A DNA stretch of 19,487 bases from JBCDBH01 sp039184055 (GCA_039184055.1 JBCDBH010000073.1:1-19487), one strand, 5' to 3'; positions 1-8,347 are shown, counted from the stretch's first letter. The notes: generated by a model not told the origin, from the letters alone. Numbers and translations are program-made.

Positions 1-768
1 CGCCACGACCACGAAGCCGATCTTGTGGTCATGATGGTCGGCGACCGGGGAAATCGCGATTTGGATCACCCGCGGACCGGTGACACCGTGCGGGCCGTTG
101 CGGGTGCTGTATTCATGCGTGCTGGGCTCACCGCGATCGACCGCGGTGCGAATCTCGTGTAAGTCTGTCAGCGCGCTCGGGCGGCCGGGGAGGGTCCAGA
201 GCGGACGATCGAGCACCCGGTCGGGATCGGTTTCGTCCATCCACGCCAAGGCTTCGTGGTTGGCTTTGAGCACCCGACCATGGGGATCGACCACCACTAC
301 CGCCTCGGGCATCTGATCGAGAGCGTGGAGCAAACGCTGCGTACGGTTCTGCTCCTCGGTCTCTTTCGATACATCGCGTTGCAGGGCGAAATAGTGGGTG
401 ATTTTGCCCCGTACGTCGCGGATCGGTCGGACGTGCCACTTCATCACGAAGGGCGTACCATCCTTGCGGTAGTTGATCGTCTGGCCGTCGAACTCTTCGT
501 CATTGCGCAAGCTCTCGCGAAGCTGACCGATCACCTCCAGGTCGGTATCCGGGCCTTGCAAGACCTTGGGGCTGCGGCCCACTACGTCTTCCCATGTCCA
601 GCCGGTCATCTCGGTAAACGCCTGGTTGACGAAGAGGAAGCGATGACCGGAGCCGTCACGGCCCGGGGTGGTGATGACAAAGGAATGATCGAGCAGCTGT
701 GCCGCCTGGGCGAGCACGGGCAAGATACCGGGGTTGAGGAATCGTCCCGATTCGGGGCCGTTGGTCAT
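1..768 (-). CDS. PAS/LOV-like sensor protein, N-terminal 256 residues (runs off left edge)
   Basis: Reading down from ATG at 768, the frame stays open for 256 codons to the window edge, so the C-terminal output domain is missing. Two PAS domains are visible. PAS1, about residues 22-135, closely resembles the LOV branch: it has VNQAFTEMTGW, then GR-SPK-VLQGPDTD, then NYRKDGTPF and ALQRDVS. In true LOV photoreceptors the GRNCRFLQ motif carries the flavin-bonding Cys; here that position is Pro67, so classical photochemistry is unlikely. PAS2 spans about residues 145-256 (PEAVVVVDPHGRVLKAN). Proteins starting this way usually end in a histidine kinase, GGDEF or response module, but which one cannot be seen. 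The gene is divergent from the CHAT gene with 88 bp between start codons. No Shine-Dalgarno is visible; a TAGGCT box ends 6 nt before the ATG. A plus-strand ORF over the same DNA is a shadow. Confidence 0.85.
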   Translation of the reverse strand, partial: MTNGPESGRFLNPGILPVLAQAAQLLDHSFVITTPGRDGSGHRFLFVNQAFTEMTGWTWEDVVGRSPKVLQGPDTDLEVIGQLRESLRNDEEFDGQTINYRKDGTPFVMKWHVRPIRDVRGKITHYFALQRDVSKETEEQNRTQRLLHALDQMPEAVVVVDPHGRVLKANHEALAWMDETDPDRVLDRPLWTLPGRPSALTDLHEIRTAVDRGEPSTHEYSTRNGPHGVTGPRVIQIAISPVADHHDHKIGFVVVA

Positions 769-774
769 GCACCA

Positions 775-780
775 AGCCTA
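775..780 (-). promoter_or_regulatory. candidate -10 box (TAGGCT) of the PAS gene, leaderless geometry
   Basis: TAGGCT on the minus strand is followed by 6 nt and then the ATG at 768. The start codon would sit at or next to the transcription start. No Shine-Dalgarno and no convincing -35 are visible. Placement is inferred from spacing only. Confidence 0.4.
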
Positions 781-844
781 CCTCGTCACAACGGTCGAGG
801 TGTTCGCCCAGGCGAGATCGTCGTTGTTGGATGGTCAACGTCTT

Positions 845-850
845 TATACT
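845..850 (+). promoter_or_regulatory. candidate -10 box (TATACT) of the CHAT-NTPase gene, leaderless geometry
   Basis: TATACT is one mismatch from TATAAT and lies 6 nt upstream of the ATG at 857. A weak TTGTTG sits at 824-829 with a short 15-bp spacer. No Shine-Dalgarno precedes the ATG. Together this supports 857 as the start rather than the upstream in-frame ATGs at 734 and 767, which would run into the divergent PAS gene. Confidence 0.5.
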
Positions 851-856
851 CGAGAC

Positions 857-3154
857 ATGCACGAATCCGGTCGTCGAGCTTTGGCCGAGGTCGACCTCGT
901 CTGGCGAGTACGAGTCGAACGGGAGACCGACGGCTCTCAGAGGTTGGTGTATACCTTCGATTCACCGAGCGGGGTGGCGCCGTGTCGTGACGAGCGTGTT
1001 CCAGGGCCTCGTTTCGAACGTCTTCCCGAGCTCTATCATGCGTCGTTGCTCGAACAGATGACGCGCTTTCGTCGGGGTCTCGATACCGAGGAAGACAGCA
1101 AGCTGATCGGCAAAGAGGCTTTGTCCGATCTGCGTCATATCGGACGGGAGCTCAGCCGCCAGGTTTTCGACACCCCATCGCTCGAGGCGTACAAACGATG
1201 CACCGCGTCGGTACGCACCCTTCTTTTGATCACCGAGGAGCCATGGATCCCGTGGGAGCTCGTCACACCGTACGACGAGAGTTTCGAGGACCCTTTTCTC
1301 GCTGAACGTTTCGAGATGACGCGGTGGCTCGACGAAGTCGAGTGGCCGGGGCACATCCATGTCCCGGGTCTCGTGGCGATCGATGGTGGTCGGGTTCCGG
1401 GACAGGTCGAGCTGGAGGGTACAGCCGACGAATGCGCCTATCTGGTTACGGTGAGCCGCGCGAACGATTCGTCAGCTGAAGTGCTCGACGAGCCGTATTT
1501 CTTGAGCGTGATGAATCGCCTTCAAGATGGTGGCTTCGGGGTGTTGCATTTCGCTGGACACGCGGGGTTTCCGACCGCGCCGGGTGATGGAACCCCGTGG
1601 GCTCGAGATCGAGCCGACGAAGCTCGCATCGTCTTGCACGATCGGCCGCTACGAGCACGGCACCTCGATTCTCGGACCATGGGTGCGCTGCGGCGTGATC
1701 GACCACTGGTGTTCCTCAACGCCTGCCACGCGGCGAGCCAGGCGGTGGTTCTGACCCGACTCGGTGGTTGGGTCCATGCATGGCTGCGTGAATGCAACGT
1801 GGGAGCGATGATCGCGCCATTGTGGGCGGTCGGAGACCAGGAAGCACGGACGTTCGCGCGCACGCTCTACGACCGGCTGCTCGAGGGGGCGACGATTGCC
1901 GAGGCGATGGCGAGCGCGCGAGAAGCACTGTGGGACACACCTCGTGGAAGGTTGAGTGCGCTCGCCTATTCGGTCTGGGCACATCCCAATGCGCGTGTGT
2001 TCTGGGGCGAAACGTCACCGACCGTGTCGTCGAATCGTTCGCGGCCACGCTCATGGGTGGAACGTCATCCTCTGGTGGTTCCGAGAAAGTCCTGGGATCC
2101 GACCGTCTCGACCCCGGCCGCCCTGCTTCGACCCGAATACGACGCGGTTCCTTTTCACTTCCGCCACGCCGAGACGTTAGAGCTCGAGATGTGGACCGGT
2201 GACACGACGAGTCCACGCGTGTGGTTGATCACCGGCGTGGGTGGCATGGGCAAGACTCGTTTCGCGCGCCATGCCTGTTTGCGTTTGGATGGTTGGCGCA
2301 GTGGCTTTCTACCGTTTGATTGGGACCTGACACGGCCAGCCAATCGCGAGGCTCTGTTCGCCGGTTCCCATCCCTTGTTCGTCGTCGTCGACTACGCCGA
2401 ATCGCGTCGTGAGCAGGTTGCCGAGCTGCTGCGTTGTGCTCTCCGAGCGCGTCGTCGTCACATCCGGGTGCTTCTTCTGGCGCGCGCAAAGCTCGGTTGG
2501 TGGCGAGATTTACGGTCGAGGCCGGAAGGTGTCGGCGAGTTGCTCGCCAGCTCGGCGACCCACGAGACCGAGCTCACGCCGCTTGCTCGTGGCATCGATG
2601 AACGGATCGAATCGTTCCGGCGCGCCAGTCGAGGTTTCGCGGTCTATATGCAGGGTGATCGGCCCGATGTCGTTCCCGCGACGATCGGTTCGGAACCGTT
2701 CGATCGCGTGCTCGTGCTCCACATGGCCGCTCTCGAGGCTCTGGACGGTGTTCCGAGCGAGGGTACGGGCGGTTTGTTCGAACGGACGTTGGCGCGTGAA
2801 CAGCTTTTTTGGCGACGTTCGCTCGGTCCGCGAGACGATCTGGATACGTGGATCGCGGGCATCCGTCGGGCACTGGCCGTGGTGACCGCGGTCGGCGGCG
2901 TGGGCAGCGAGTCCGAAGCCATCGAGGTGTTGACCAAGATCGAGCTGTTCGCCGATCAGCCCTATGCGTTTCGACAACGCATCGCTCGGTTGCTCCACGT
3001 CAACTACCCGGGATTCGAAGAGTCTTCGTTGTGGATCGAGCCGCTGCGTCCAGACTTGTTGGGAACCTATTTGATCGAACAGGAGCTCGAAGCAGGTGGC
3101 GAGGTCGACTTCATGCGCGCTCGCCGTCGTGATCCTCGCGCAACACCTGGATGA
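857..3154 (+). CDS. CHAT-domain protease fused to STAND-type NTPase, apparently missing its C-terminal TPR half
   Basis: This is a 765-residue protein. Residues about 115-385 form a CHAT (caspase/separase-like) domain: IPWELV, then LHFAGH with candidate catalytic His235, then VFLNAC with candidate catalytic Cys290, then the usual GAMIAPLW segment. A P-loop follows at residues 460-467 (GVGGMGKT, Lys466), with a Walker B at VVVDYAE (Asp512). The rest has landmarks of the large STAND NTPases: LLLARAKLGWW, FWRRSLG and RPDLLGTYLIEQEL near residue 730. In that family these are followed by a helical linker and TPR repeats. Here the frame instead runs about 13 low-complexity basic residues (RARRRDPRATPG) antisense to the neighbouring gene and stops. 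CHAT-STAND proteins are thought to be stimulus-gated proteases in defence or cell-death systems; substrate and trigger are unknown here. The domain call is strong. That this copy is truncated is an inference. Confidence 0.9.
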   Translation: MHESGRRALAEVDLVWRVRVERETDGSQRLVYTFDSPSGVAPCRDERVPGPRFERLPELYHASLLEQMTRFRRGLDTEEDSKLIGKEALSDLRHIGRELSRQVFDTPSLEAYKRCTASVRTLLLITEEPWIPWELVTPYDESFEDPFLAERFEMTRWLDEVEWPGHIHVPGLVAIDGGRVPGQVELEGTADECAYLVTVSRANDSSAEVLDEPYFLSVMNRLQDGGFGVLHFAGHAGFPTAPGDGTPWARDRADEARIVLHDRPLRARHLDSRTMGALRRDRPLVFLNACHAASQAVVLTRLGGWVHAWLRECNVGAMIAPLWAVGDQEARTFARTLYDRLLEGATIAEAMASAREALWDTPRGRLSALAYSVWAHPNARVFWGETSPTVSSNRSRPRSWVERHPLVVPRKSWDPTVSTPAALLRPEYDAVPFHFRHAETLELEMWTGDTTSPRVWLITGVGGMGKTRFARHACLRLDGWRSGFLPFDWDLTRPANREALFAGSHPLFVVVDYAESRREQVAELLRCALRARRRHIRVLLLARAKLGWWRDLRSRPEGVGELLASSATHETELTPLARGIDERIESFRRASRGFAVYMQGDRPDVVPATIGSEPFDRVLVLHMAALEALDGVPSEGTGGLFERTLAREQLFWRRSLGPRDDLDTWIAGIRRALAVVTAVGGVGSESEAIEVLTKIELFADQPYAFRQRIARLLHVNYPGFEESSLWIEPLRPDLLGTYLIEQELEAGGEVDFMRARRRDPRATPG

Positions 3155-5507
3155 GGCCGGTGAGAACGTCGGCCCACTCGAGCTCGGTTTCGTCGAGAAA
3201 CCTGTTGTAACCAGGGGACCAAGCCAATCGGGCCCCGGGTTCGACTTCGATTTCCAGCAGGTGGGCGAGAAGCACCGGTGCCGATTGGGAAAGAGCTTTG
3301 CCCAGGATCGCGCGGTCGTGGTTCGGCAAGGTCAGGTAGGTCACGGCCGAGGCCAAAAGATCGCTGACGTGGACCGTGGATTCAGGGTCTTCGGTGCCGA
3401 CGAGGGCGGCGCGGATCTGGATGGCTTCGGCCAGATCTTCGGATGCTTCCTCGTGGTGCTTCATCGCCACCCGGGTCACCCCACGATTGTGAAGACTCCG
3501 GGCTCGAACCTCCATGACACGTGGCCCGGCTCCGATCTCGGCTTCCCGTAACACGTCGAGACTTTGGTCGAGCGTGCGATGCGCGGCGTCGAAACGGTCG
3601 CCGTCGAGGTAGAGATTGCCCAAATTATTCAAGCTGGTCGCGTAGTCGACGATATACCTCGGAGTCGAACGAGCCAGCTCGTGGAAGAGCTCAGTCGCCT
3701 CACGTGCCGCGCCGATCGCCGCATCGAGGTCGCCGCCGTCGAACTCTCGGATCGCCAGATGACCGAGACTGGCGGCGAACGAATACGCTGTTTCGGTCGG
3801 GTTCTTGCGCCACTGCGCGCGCAGCAGCCCGACCGCTTCACGGGTGGCCGCCGCGGCGTTGGCGAGCCGGCCGAGTCGGCCTTCGAGATCGCCTCGAGAG
3901 TCCAAGGCCATGGCGAGATCTTCCGAGAAAGCTTCGGGTGCGGCATCGGCCAGTGGGCGCAAGATCTCGACGGCTCGATCCGTGATCTCGAGCGCCTCTT
4001 CGTCGCGCCCACGGTGCGCGACGGTTCGGCCGAGATTGAACAGACACGTGGCGAGCGCGGGGAGGGCGCTGTCGGGCTCGAAGTCGAGCAAGCGTTCGAA
4101 AAGCTCGACCGCTTCTCGTTCGTGTTCTTCGGCCCGGTCCCATGCGGAATCGTCGAAAAAGACCAGGCCGAGATTCATCACCGTCCAGGCATATTCGATC
4201 GCGATCGCCACCGAGGTGTCTCGGCCCAAGCTCCGATAGAGATCTACCGCGCGTTCGGCGGCGTCACGGGACTCGTCGATGCGTCCCAATTGGCCCGCCG
4301 CGATCGACAGGTTGTTGAGTGCCATCGCCAACGTGGCGGTGTGACTTCCTGGTTGATCCGTTTCGATGCTCTCGAAGAGCTCGGCGGCTTCGGCGATCGA
4401 GTCACGTGCTCCGACGTAGTCACCTTGTTTGCCGAGTACCGTGCCCGCATTCATGAGGCTTCTGGCCAGCGCGGCGCGATTGGCGCCGTTTGGGAGGAGC
4501 TCGACGAGCTCTTTTCGGAGGTCGATCGCCTCGTCACGGACCCGCGCGGCGCGATCGATTTCGCCGAGATCGGCCAGGACGCTTGCTTGATCGTCGAGGC
4601 TGCCGGCAAGCTCCGCGCGGTACGACTCGGGTGATTGATTGACCAGCTGACGGAGGATCGACACGGCTTCGTCGATCGGTGCGCGTGCGTCGGCGATCTG
4701 CTCGAGCCCGATCGCCATGTCGGCTCGGTTGTGTAGGAGAGCCGCGAGATTGGCCAGCCGGTCGCGATCGTCCGGCTTGTCTTCGACCAAGGCTCGACTC
4801 AGTGCTTCGGCTTCGGGAAGGAGATCTTTGGCTTCGCGGAACTCTCCAGTGGCGACGGTCAAGTAGACCAAGGCTCCTAGACTCATCGACAGCTCGATGC
4901 GCGAATCCGCGGAGGGCTCGAGTTGGCGTGATAACTCGACGGCTCGACGCGCGGTGGCGAGGGCTCGGGCGTCGTCGCCGCGGGCGCGAAACAGGCGGCT
5001 CTGGACCCGGTCGAGACCGATCCGCAGCTCCCGGACATCTTGACCTTTCACGGCGGCTCGAGAAAGGAGCCGCTGTGCTTCCTCGACATGAGAGGAAGCT
5101 TCCGAGACTCGATCGATCTCGGATTTTTCGTCCGCCAAGCCAGTAAGGAGAATCGCTTGTTCTTCGAGTTCTTCGAGCGAGCTCGCATGGTCATCTGGAT
5201 ACAGCGCGAGCAGTCGCTCGATGGCGTCGATGGACAGGAGACGCAGCCACACCGGGTGGCCAATGTCCAACGCTTCGATGTGGAGCATCACCTGGCGCAG
5301 CACGTTGAAATCGTCGATCGAGGTGAGCGCTCGCGAGACATGATGGCCTAGGCCTTCGACCGAGCTCGCGATGTCGAGTATCAGCTCGACGTGGTCGGGA
5401 AGCTCTTGAATGATCAGGTTTTCGAGCGCCCGCGAGGCGCTCGCGCTATTCTCGGCGGCACGTGAAAAGTTGATGAGGAGGTTGGTGAGACGATCTCGGT
5501 CAGACAT
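3111..5507 (-). CDS. long TPR-repeat protein; likely displaced C-terminal half of the CHAT-STAND protein
   Basis: This is a 798-residue protein with no signal peptide or membrane segment. Residues 1 to about 115 are a helical region (SDRDRL, RALENLIIQEL, LLSIDAIERLLAL) matching the linker that normally follows the NTPase in CHAT/TIR-STAND-TPR proteins. About 11 TPR-like units with a period near 50 residues follow, with recurring cores such as LNNLGNLY, LGRDEEA-like helices and a Pro between units. The start at 5507 is chosen because that ATG overlaps the stop of the upstream sulfotransferase (ATGTCTGA, 8 nt), while the frame upstream reads antisense-like protein. The 3' end overlaps the 3' end of the convergent CHAT gene by 44 bp. 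TPR arrays bind protein partners, so if it is still made it could sense for, or pair with, the CHAT-NTPase encoded opposite. No enzymatic motif is visible. Confidence 0.85.
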   Translation of the reverse strand: MSDRDRLTNLLINFSRAAENSASASRALENLIIQELPDHVELILDIASSVEGLGHHVSRALTSIDDFNVLRQVMLHIEALDIGHPVWLRLLSIDAIERLLALYPDDHASSLEELEEQAILLTGLADEKSEIDRVSEASSHVEEAQRLLSRAAVKGQDVRELRIGLDRVQSRLFRARGDDARALATARRAVELSRQLEPSADSRIELSMSLGALVYLTVATGEFREAKDLLPEAEALSRALVEDKPDDRDRLANLAALLHNRADMAIGLEQIADARAPIDEAVSILRQLVNQSPESYRAELAGSLDDQASVLADLGEIDRAARVRDEAIDLRKELVELLPNGANRAALARSLMNAGTVLGKQGDYVGARDSIAEAAELFESIETDQPGSHTATLAMALNNLSIAAGQLGRIDESRDAAERAVDLYRSLGRDTSVAIAIEYAWTVMNLGLVFFDDSAWDRAEEHEREAVELFERLLDFEPDSALPALATCLFNLGRTVAHRGRDEEALEITDRAVEILRPLADAAPEAFSEDLAMALDSRGDLEGRLGRLANAAAATREAVGLLRAQWRKNPTETAYSFAASLGHLAIREFDGGDLDAAIGAAREATELFHELARSTPRYIVDYATSLNNLGNLYLDGDRFDAAHRTLDQSLDVLREAEIGAGPRVMEVRARSLHNRGVTRVAMKHHEEASEDLAEAIQIRAALVGTEDPESTVHVSDLLASAVTYLTLPNHDRAILGKALSQSAPVLLAHLLEIEVEPGARLAWSPGYNRFLDETELEWADVLTGLIQVLREDHDGERA

Positions 5508-6393
5508 AACCGAGCTTGTCGAGCAGGGGGCCGGCTTCGCGCAGGACGTAGGCGAGCTGTTCGGCGGTAAGGTCGGTGCGCCACCGTTCGACTCGCTTGC
5601 CACTGATCGCCGATTGAGCTTCGGGATTCTGCGGAAAGTGCTCGACGTCACGCGAGCGACCACCGATTTGCTCATGGTGCAGCATGGCGTCTTCAAAGGG
5701 CAGGTCGAGGTCGGCGCATAGGGCGCGAATGGTGGTGTCGGGGTCGGCCACCAAATCCTCGTAGCGCAGCTCGAGCACCCGAGGATCGTCGCGCCAGGCG
5801 AGCCCGAGCTCGACGTCGCCGACCCAGCGCGCGACACACTCTTCGATCGGGTTGTCGGTATCGAGCGGGATGAGCTCGCCGTCGACCACTTTGTGTCGAG
5901 GATGGGTGCGGAGTGAGCACACCACGTCGCGCCCGTCACGGATGACGTGGACGAAGCGCGCCTCGGGGAAATGCGCGAAAAGCCAATCGAGGTGGCGGAT
6001 ATTGGCGGGAGTCTTATCGGCCCAACGGCTCTTGCCGACCCGCTGCGCGGCGCGGGCGAAAAAGCAGGTGACGAAGTCGGCGTGGCTGGTGGTCAGCCGC
6101 AAGATCGCCTCGATATCGACGATCGGGATGGCGAAGCGCTCGGACAGACGCTCGATCGCCGGTCGATGGTGGACCCACAGAGGCTTCACCAGCAGGTTGG
6201 TCTCGGGACCGCAAAGCAGCTCGCTATGGCTGTCGAGAATCACCCGTACCAGGGTCGTGCCGCTACGGCCACAGCCGCCGATGACGATCGGCTGAGCTTC
6301 TGATTTGTGGCGTCGGTCCCAGCGGTATCGCGCTTGCCAATCGTGAAAGGCCTTCTTGCGCCGATAGAGCCACGTGCGGAGAGGATGCGTCAT
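5500..6393 (-). CDS. sulfotransferase family protein (PAPS-dependent type)
   Basis: This is a 297-residue protein of the Sulfotransfer_3 type. The 5'-phosphosulfate-binding loop is GGCGRSGTT at residues 39-47 and the 3'-phosphate-binding segment is HVIRDGRDVVCSL at about 149-161 (Arg152, Ser160). The family motif WADKTP is at 124-129 and YEDLVADP appears later. Such enzymes move sulfate from PAPS to a sugar or other hydroxyl; the acceptor here is unknown, but the adjacent GT2 gene suggests a glycan. The ATG at 6393 overlaps the upstream sulfotransferase stop as ATGA. The C-terminus KLGYV is where this family normally ends. Its stop overlaps the TPR gene start. If the TPR segment were re-inverted, this protein would instead end GYARSPS, so its last residues depend on the neighbouring rearrangement. 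Confidence 0.9.
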   Translation of the reverse strand: MTHPLRTWLYRRKKAFHDWQARYRWDRRHKSEAQPIVIGGCGRSGTTLVRVILDSHSELLCGPETNLLVKPLWVHHRPAIERLSERFAIPIVDIEAILRLTTSHADFVTCFFARAAQRVGKSRWADKTPANIRHLDWLFAHFPEARFVHVIRDGRDVVCSLRTHPRHKVVDGELIPLDTDNPIEECVARWVGDVELGLAWRDDPRVLELRYEDLVADPDTTIRALCADLDLPFEDAMLHHEQIGGRSRDVEHFPQNPEAQSAISGKRVERWRTDLTAEQLAYVLREAGPLLDKLGYV

Positions 6394-7391
6394 GCCGAAT
6401 CCGGATGAGTCAAGACCCGACGTGGCGGTGTCGGTCGCAGTCGATGCCAGAGTGCGCGGAGCTGATCGGTGCCGTTGTCGAGCCACGCACGGCCATGCAC
6501 GGTGAGAGACGGACGGGTGGTGAGCTCGTAGCCCAAGCGCCTCATCGGGGTGGCGAGACGAGCTTCGAGCGCGGTGACGGTCGCCTCGTCGAGGGTCGAG
6601 CGCCAACGTCCCACCGATGAGGTGTCGATACCGGTGAACCGCTCGCCGTGCATCGAATTGCCTCCCCACGGGCGGCCGGCGAGCGTCGGTTGTTCGAGCG
6701 CCGGGTCGAGATCGATGCCGAAGAAGTCGGCGAGCTCGCCGAGCCGGGTCGCCGGGTCGTGCACCAGATCTTCGTAGCGCAGGATGCGATAGCGGGAGCC
6801 GAAGCGGGTGAGGTTGCGTCGCGCCAGGCGTTCGGACTCACGCCAGCGACGGGCGAACGAATCGGCGGCGACCGCGCGTCGATGAGGATGGTGTTTGATG
6901 CGAAAGCGCTTGTACGAGCCGAAGTTGTCCCGCGGGTCACGCATGACGTGCAGCATCCGGGCGTCTGGCCACTGGGCGAAGACATAGTCGGCGTATTTTT
7001 CGTATTCGGGTGTCTTCTCGACCCAGCGCCGGAGACGAGATGTGTCGATACCGGTCAGCTCGGCCCAGGCGAGCACGAGGCCAGCGTGGTAGGCGCGATA
7101 GTCGCCGCCAGCGGCTTCGACATGACGTCGATAGGTCGTATCCAGCTCGTCGAACGGGATCTCGGCGAGCCAGCCCAACGGATGTTCGTGAAGCTTGCGC
7201 AAGAAGGTCGTGGCGTGGGCGCGTCGGTCCTCGGCGCTCTTGCCCAGGGTCGGCAGCACCAGACGACCGAAAACATAGGGTTCGAGAGGAAAGACCGCGA
7301 GCTGCGGATGCGAATCGAGCAGCGCTTGGACCAGCGTCGTGCCCGATTTGCCATGACCGACGATCAACGCCGGGGGTGGCGTCTGGCTCAT
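6390..7391 (-). CDS. second sulfotransferase family protein
   Basis: This is a 333-residue protein with the sulfotransferase core: a PAPS loop VGHGKSGTT at residues 11-19, WVEKTP at 123-128, and HVMRDPRDNFGSY at about 148-160 for the 3'-phosphate. YEDLVHDP follows, then a C-terminal tail. It is clearly related to, but well diverged from, the next gene, which suggests a different acceptor position rather than a recent duplication. ATG at 7391 overlaps the stop of the upstream GT2 gene (ATGA), and its own stop overlaps the next sulfotransferase start (ATGA), so the three are probably translated together. An in-frame extension upstream of the ATG lies inside the GT2 gene and is not protein-like. 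It is a cytoplasmic protein by absence of signal or membrane segments. Confidence 0.9.
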   Translation of the reverse strand: MSQTPPPALIVGHGKSGTTLVQALLDSHPQLAVFPLEPYVFGRLVLPTLGKSAEDRRAHATTFLRKLHEHPLGWLAEIPFDELDTTYRRHVEAAGGDYRAYHAGLVLAWAELTGIDTSRLRRWVEKTPEYEKYADYVFAQWPDARMLHVMRDPRDNFGSYKRFRIKHHPHRRAVAADSFARRWRESERLARRNLTRFGSRYRILRYEDLVHDPATRLGELADFFGIDLDPALEQPTLAGRPWGGNSMHGERFTGIDTSSVGRWRSTLDEATVTALEARLATPMRRLGYELTTRPSLTVHGRAWLDNGTDQLRALWHRLRPTPPRRVLTHPDSA

Positions 7392-8347
7392 GGTTTCAGC
7401 AGACCGGCGGCGGCGCGCCAGGCGACGCGGTGAAACACCGACCCGCGCGCGTGCCCGAGCTGGCGTCGCGCCATCGCCTGGCCCCAGCGTCGTGACCACA
7501 TCCGTGCCCACCACAGCCAACCGAACATGCCATTGGCACGTGCCGCGCGACAGGCCGCGAACGCTTTGGCGCGTTGACTCGGTGACGACGCTCCTTTGCG
7601 TTTCGCCGACTTCGCCTTTTGATCGTCGTGGGTCCGCGCGTAGGACAGGACGTCGTCGAGAAAGATCACCTCATCGGCCTGGCTCACCATCCGCAGCCAC
7701 AAATCGTAGTCCATGCCGAAATGGAGATCTTCGTCGAGCGGTCCGACCTTTTCCCACAGCGCGCGGGTCCAGAACACGCTGGGTTGAGGAAAGGTGCGGC
7801 CGTCGTAGAGCATTTCCGGCCAGCTCGGTCGTCGGCGATCGATCGTGCCTTCATACGTGTCCGGGCCATGGGTGATCACCGACGCGCCCACCACCATCGC
7901 CGGTCGATCGGCGTAGGGTTCGAGGGTCGATAAGACCGTAGCCAACGCTCCCTGTGGAAAGACGTCGTCCGAATTCAACCAGGCCATGATCGCGCCCGTG
8001 GTGTGCGCAAAACCCTTGTTGATCGCATCGCACTGCCCGTTGTCCGGCTCGCTCACCGAATGATCGAGATGCGGTCCGTATTTGCGGATGATTTCCTTGC
8101 TGCCGTCCTTCGAGCCGCCGTCGATGACGATGTACTCCAAATTGGTGATGCCTTGGAGCAACACCGAGCGGAGCGTTTCTTCCAGATAGCGTGCCTGGTT
8201 GTAACTCGGTGTGACGATGCTCACCCGTGGCCCATCGATCGGGATCGTCGGGATCTCGACATCGTCGCCGGGAAGGATCCACGGCCAGCCGGTTTTTCCG
8301 GTCGACGGGGGTGGCAAATCGGACGGCACGAGAGCGCCTTGGGGCAT
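7388..8347 (-). CDS. GT2-family glycosyltransferase
   Basis: This is a 319-residue GT-A fold enzyme. The opening strand VSIVTPSYNQ (residues 42-51) is followed by ETLRSVLLQG, YIVIDGGSKDGS (the nucleotide-sugar Asp region), and LNSDD at 124-128, which supplies the metal-binding DxD-type acids. PSVFWTRALWEKVG, DEDLHFGMDYDLWLR and a basic amphipathic C-terminus complete the pattern. It probably adds one sugar to a lipid-linked glycan at the inner face of the membrane. It is the first gene of the GT2-sulfotransferase-sulfotransferase-TPR run. ATG at 8347 is preferred; an in-frame GTG at 8365 would add six residues. No Shine-Dalgarno precedes either start, but TAGCGT lies 8 nt before the ATG. It is divergent from the secreted-protein gene at 8483. 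Confidence 0.88.
   Translation of the reverse strand: MPQGALVPSDLPPPSTGKTGWPWILPGDDVEIPTIPIDGPRVSIVTPSYNQARYLEETLRSVLLQGITNLEYIVIDGGSKDGSKEIIRKYGPHLDHSVSEPDNGQCDAINKGFAHTTGAIMAWLNSDDVFPQGALATVLSTLEPYADRPAMVVGASVITHGPDTYEGTIDRRRPSWPEMLYDGRTFPQPSVFWTRALWEKVGPLDEDLHFGMDYDLWLRMVSQADEVIFLDDVLSYARTHDDQKAKSAKRKGASSPSQRAKAFAACRAARANGMFGWLWWARMWSRRWGQAMARRQLGHARGSVFHRVAWRAAAGLLKP

Noticed and set aside
734..856. Earlier in-frame starts (734, 767) for the CHAT gene
   Set aside because: They overlap the divergent PAS gene's start; 857 has a TATACT box 6 nt upstream, and the extra residues look non-conserved.
256..990. Long plus-strand ORF across the PAS gene and the intergenic gap
   Set aside because: Antisense to a minus-strand frame with clear PAS motifs; no family resemblance.
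3564..4634. 356-codon plus-strand ORF inside the TPR gene
   Set aside because: Shadow of the minus-strand TPR frame, which has repeat periodicity and normal composition.
5508..5939. N-terminal extension of the TPR frame by 144 codons
   Set aside because: It lies over the sulfotransferase and is Ser/Pro/Thr-rich shadow sequence; the ATG at 5507 overlaps the sulfotransferase stop.
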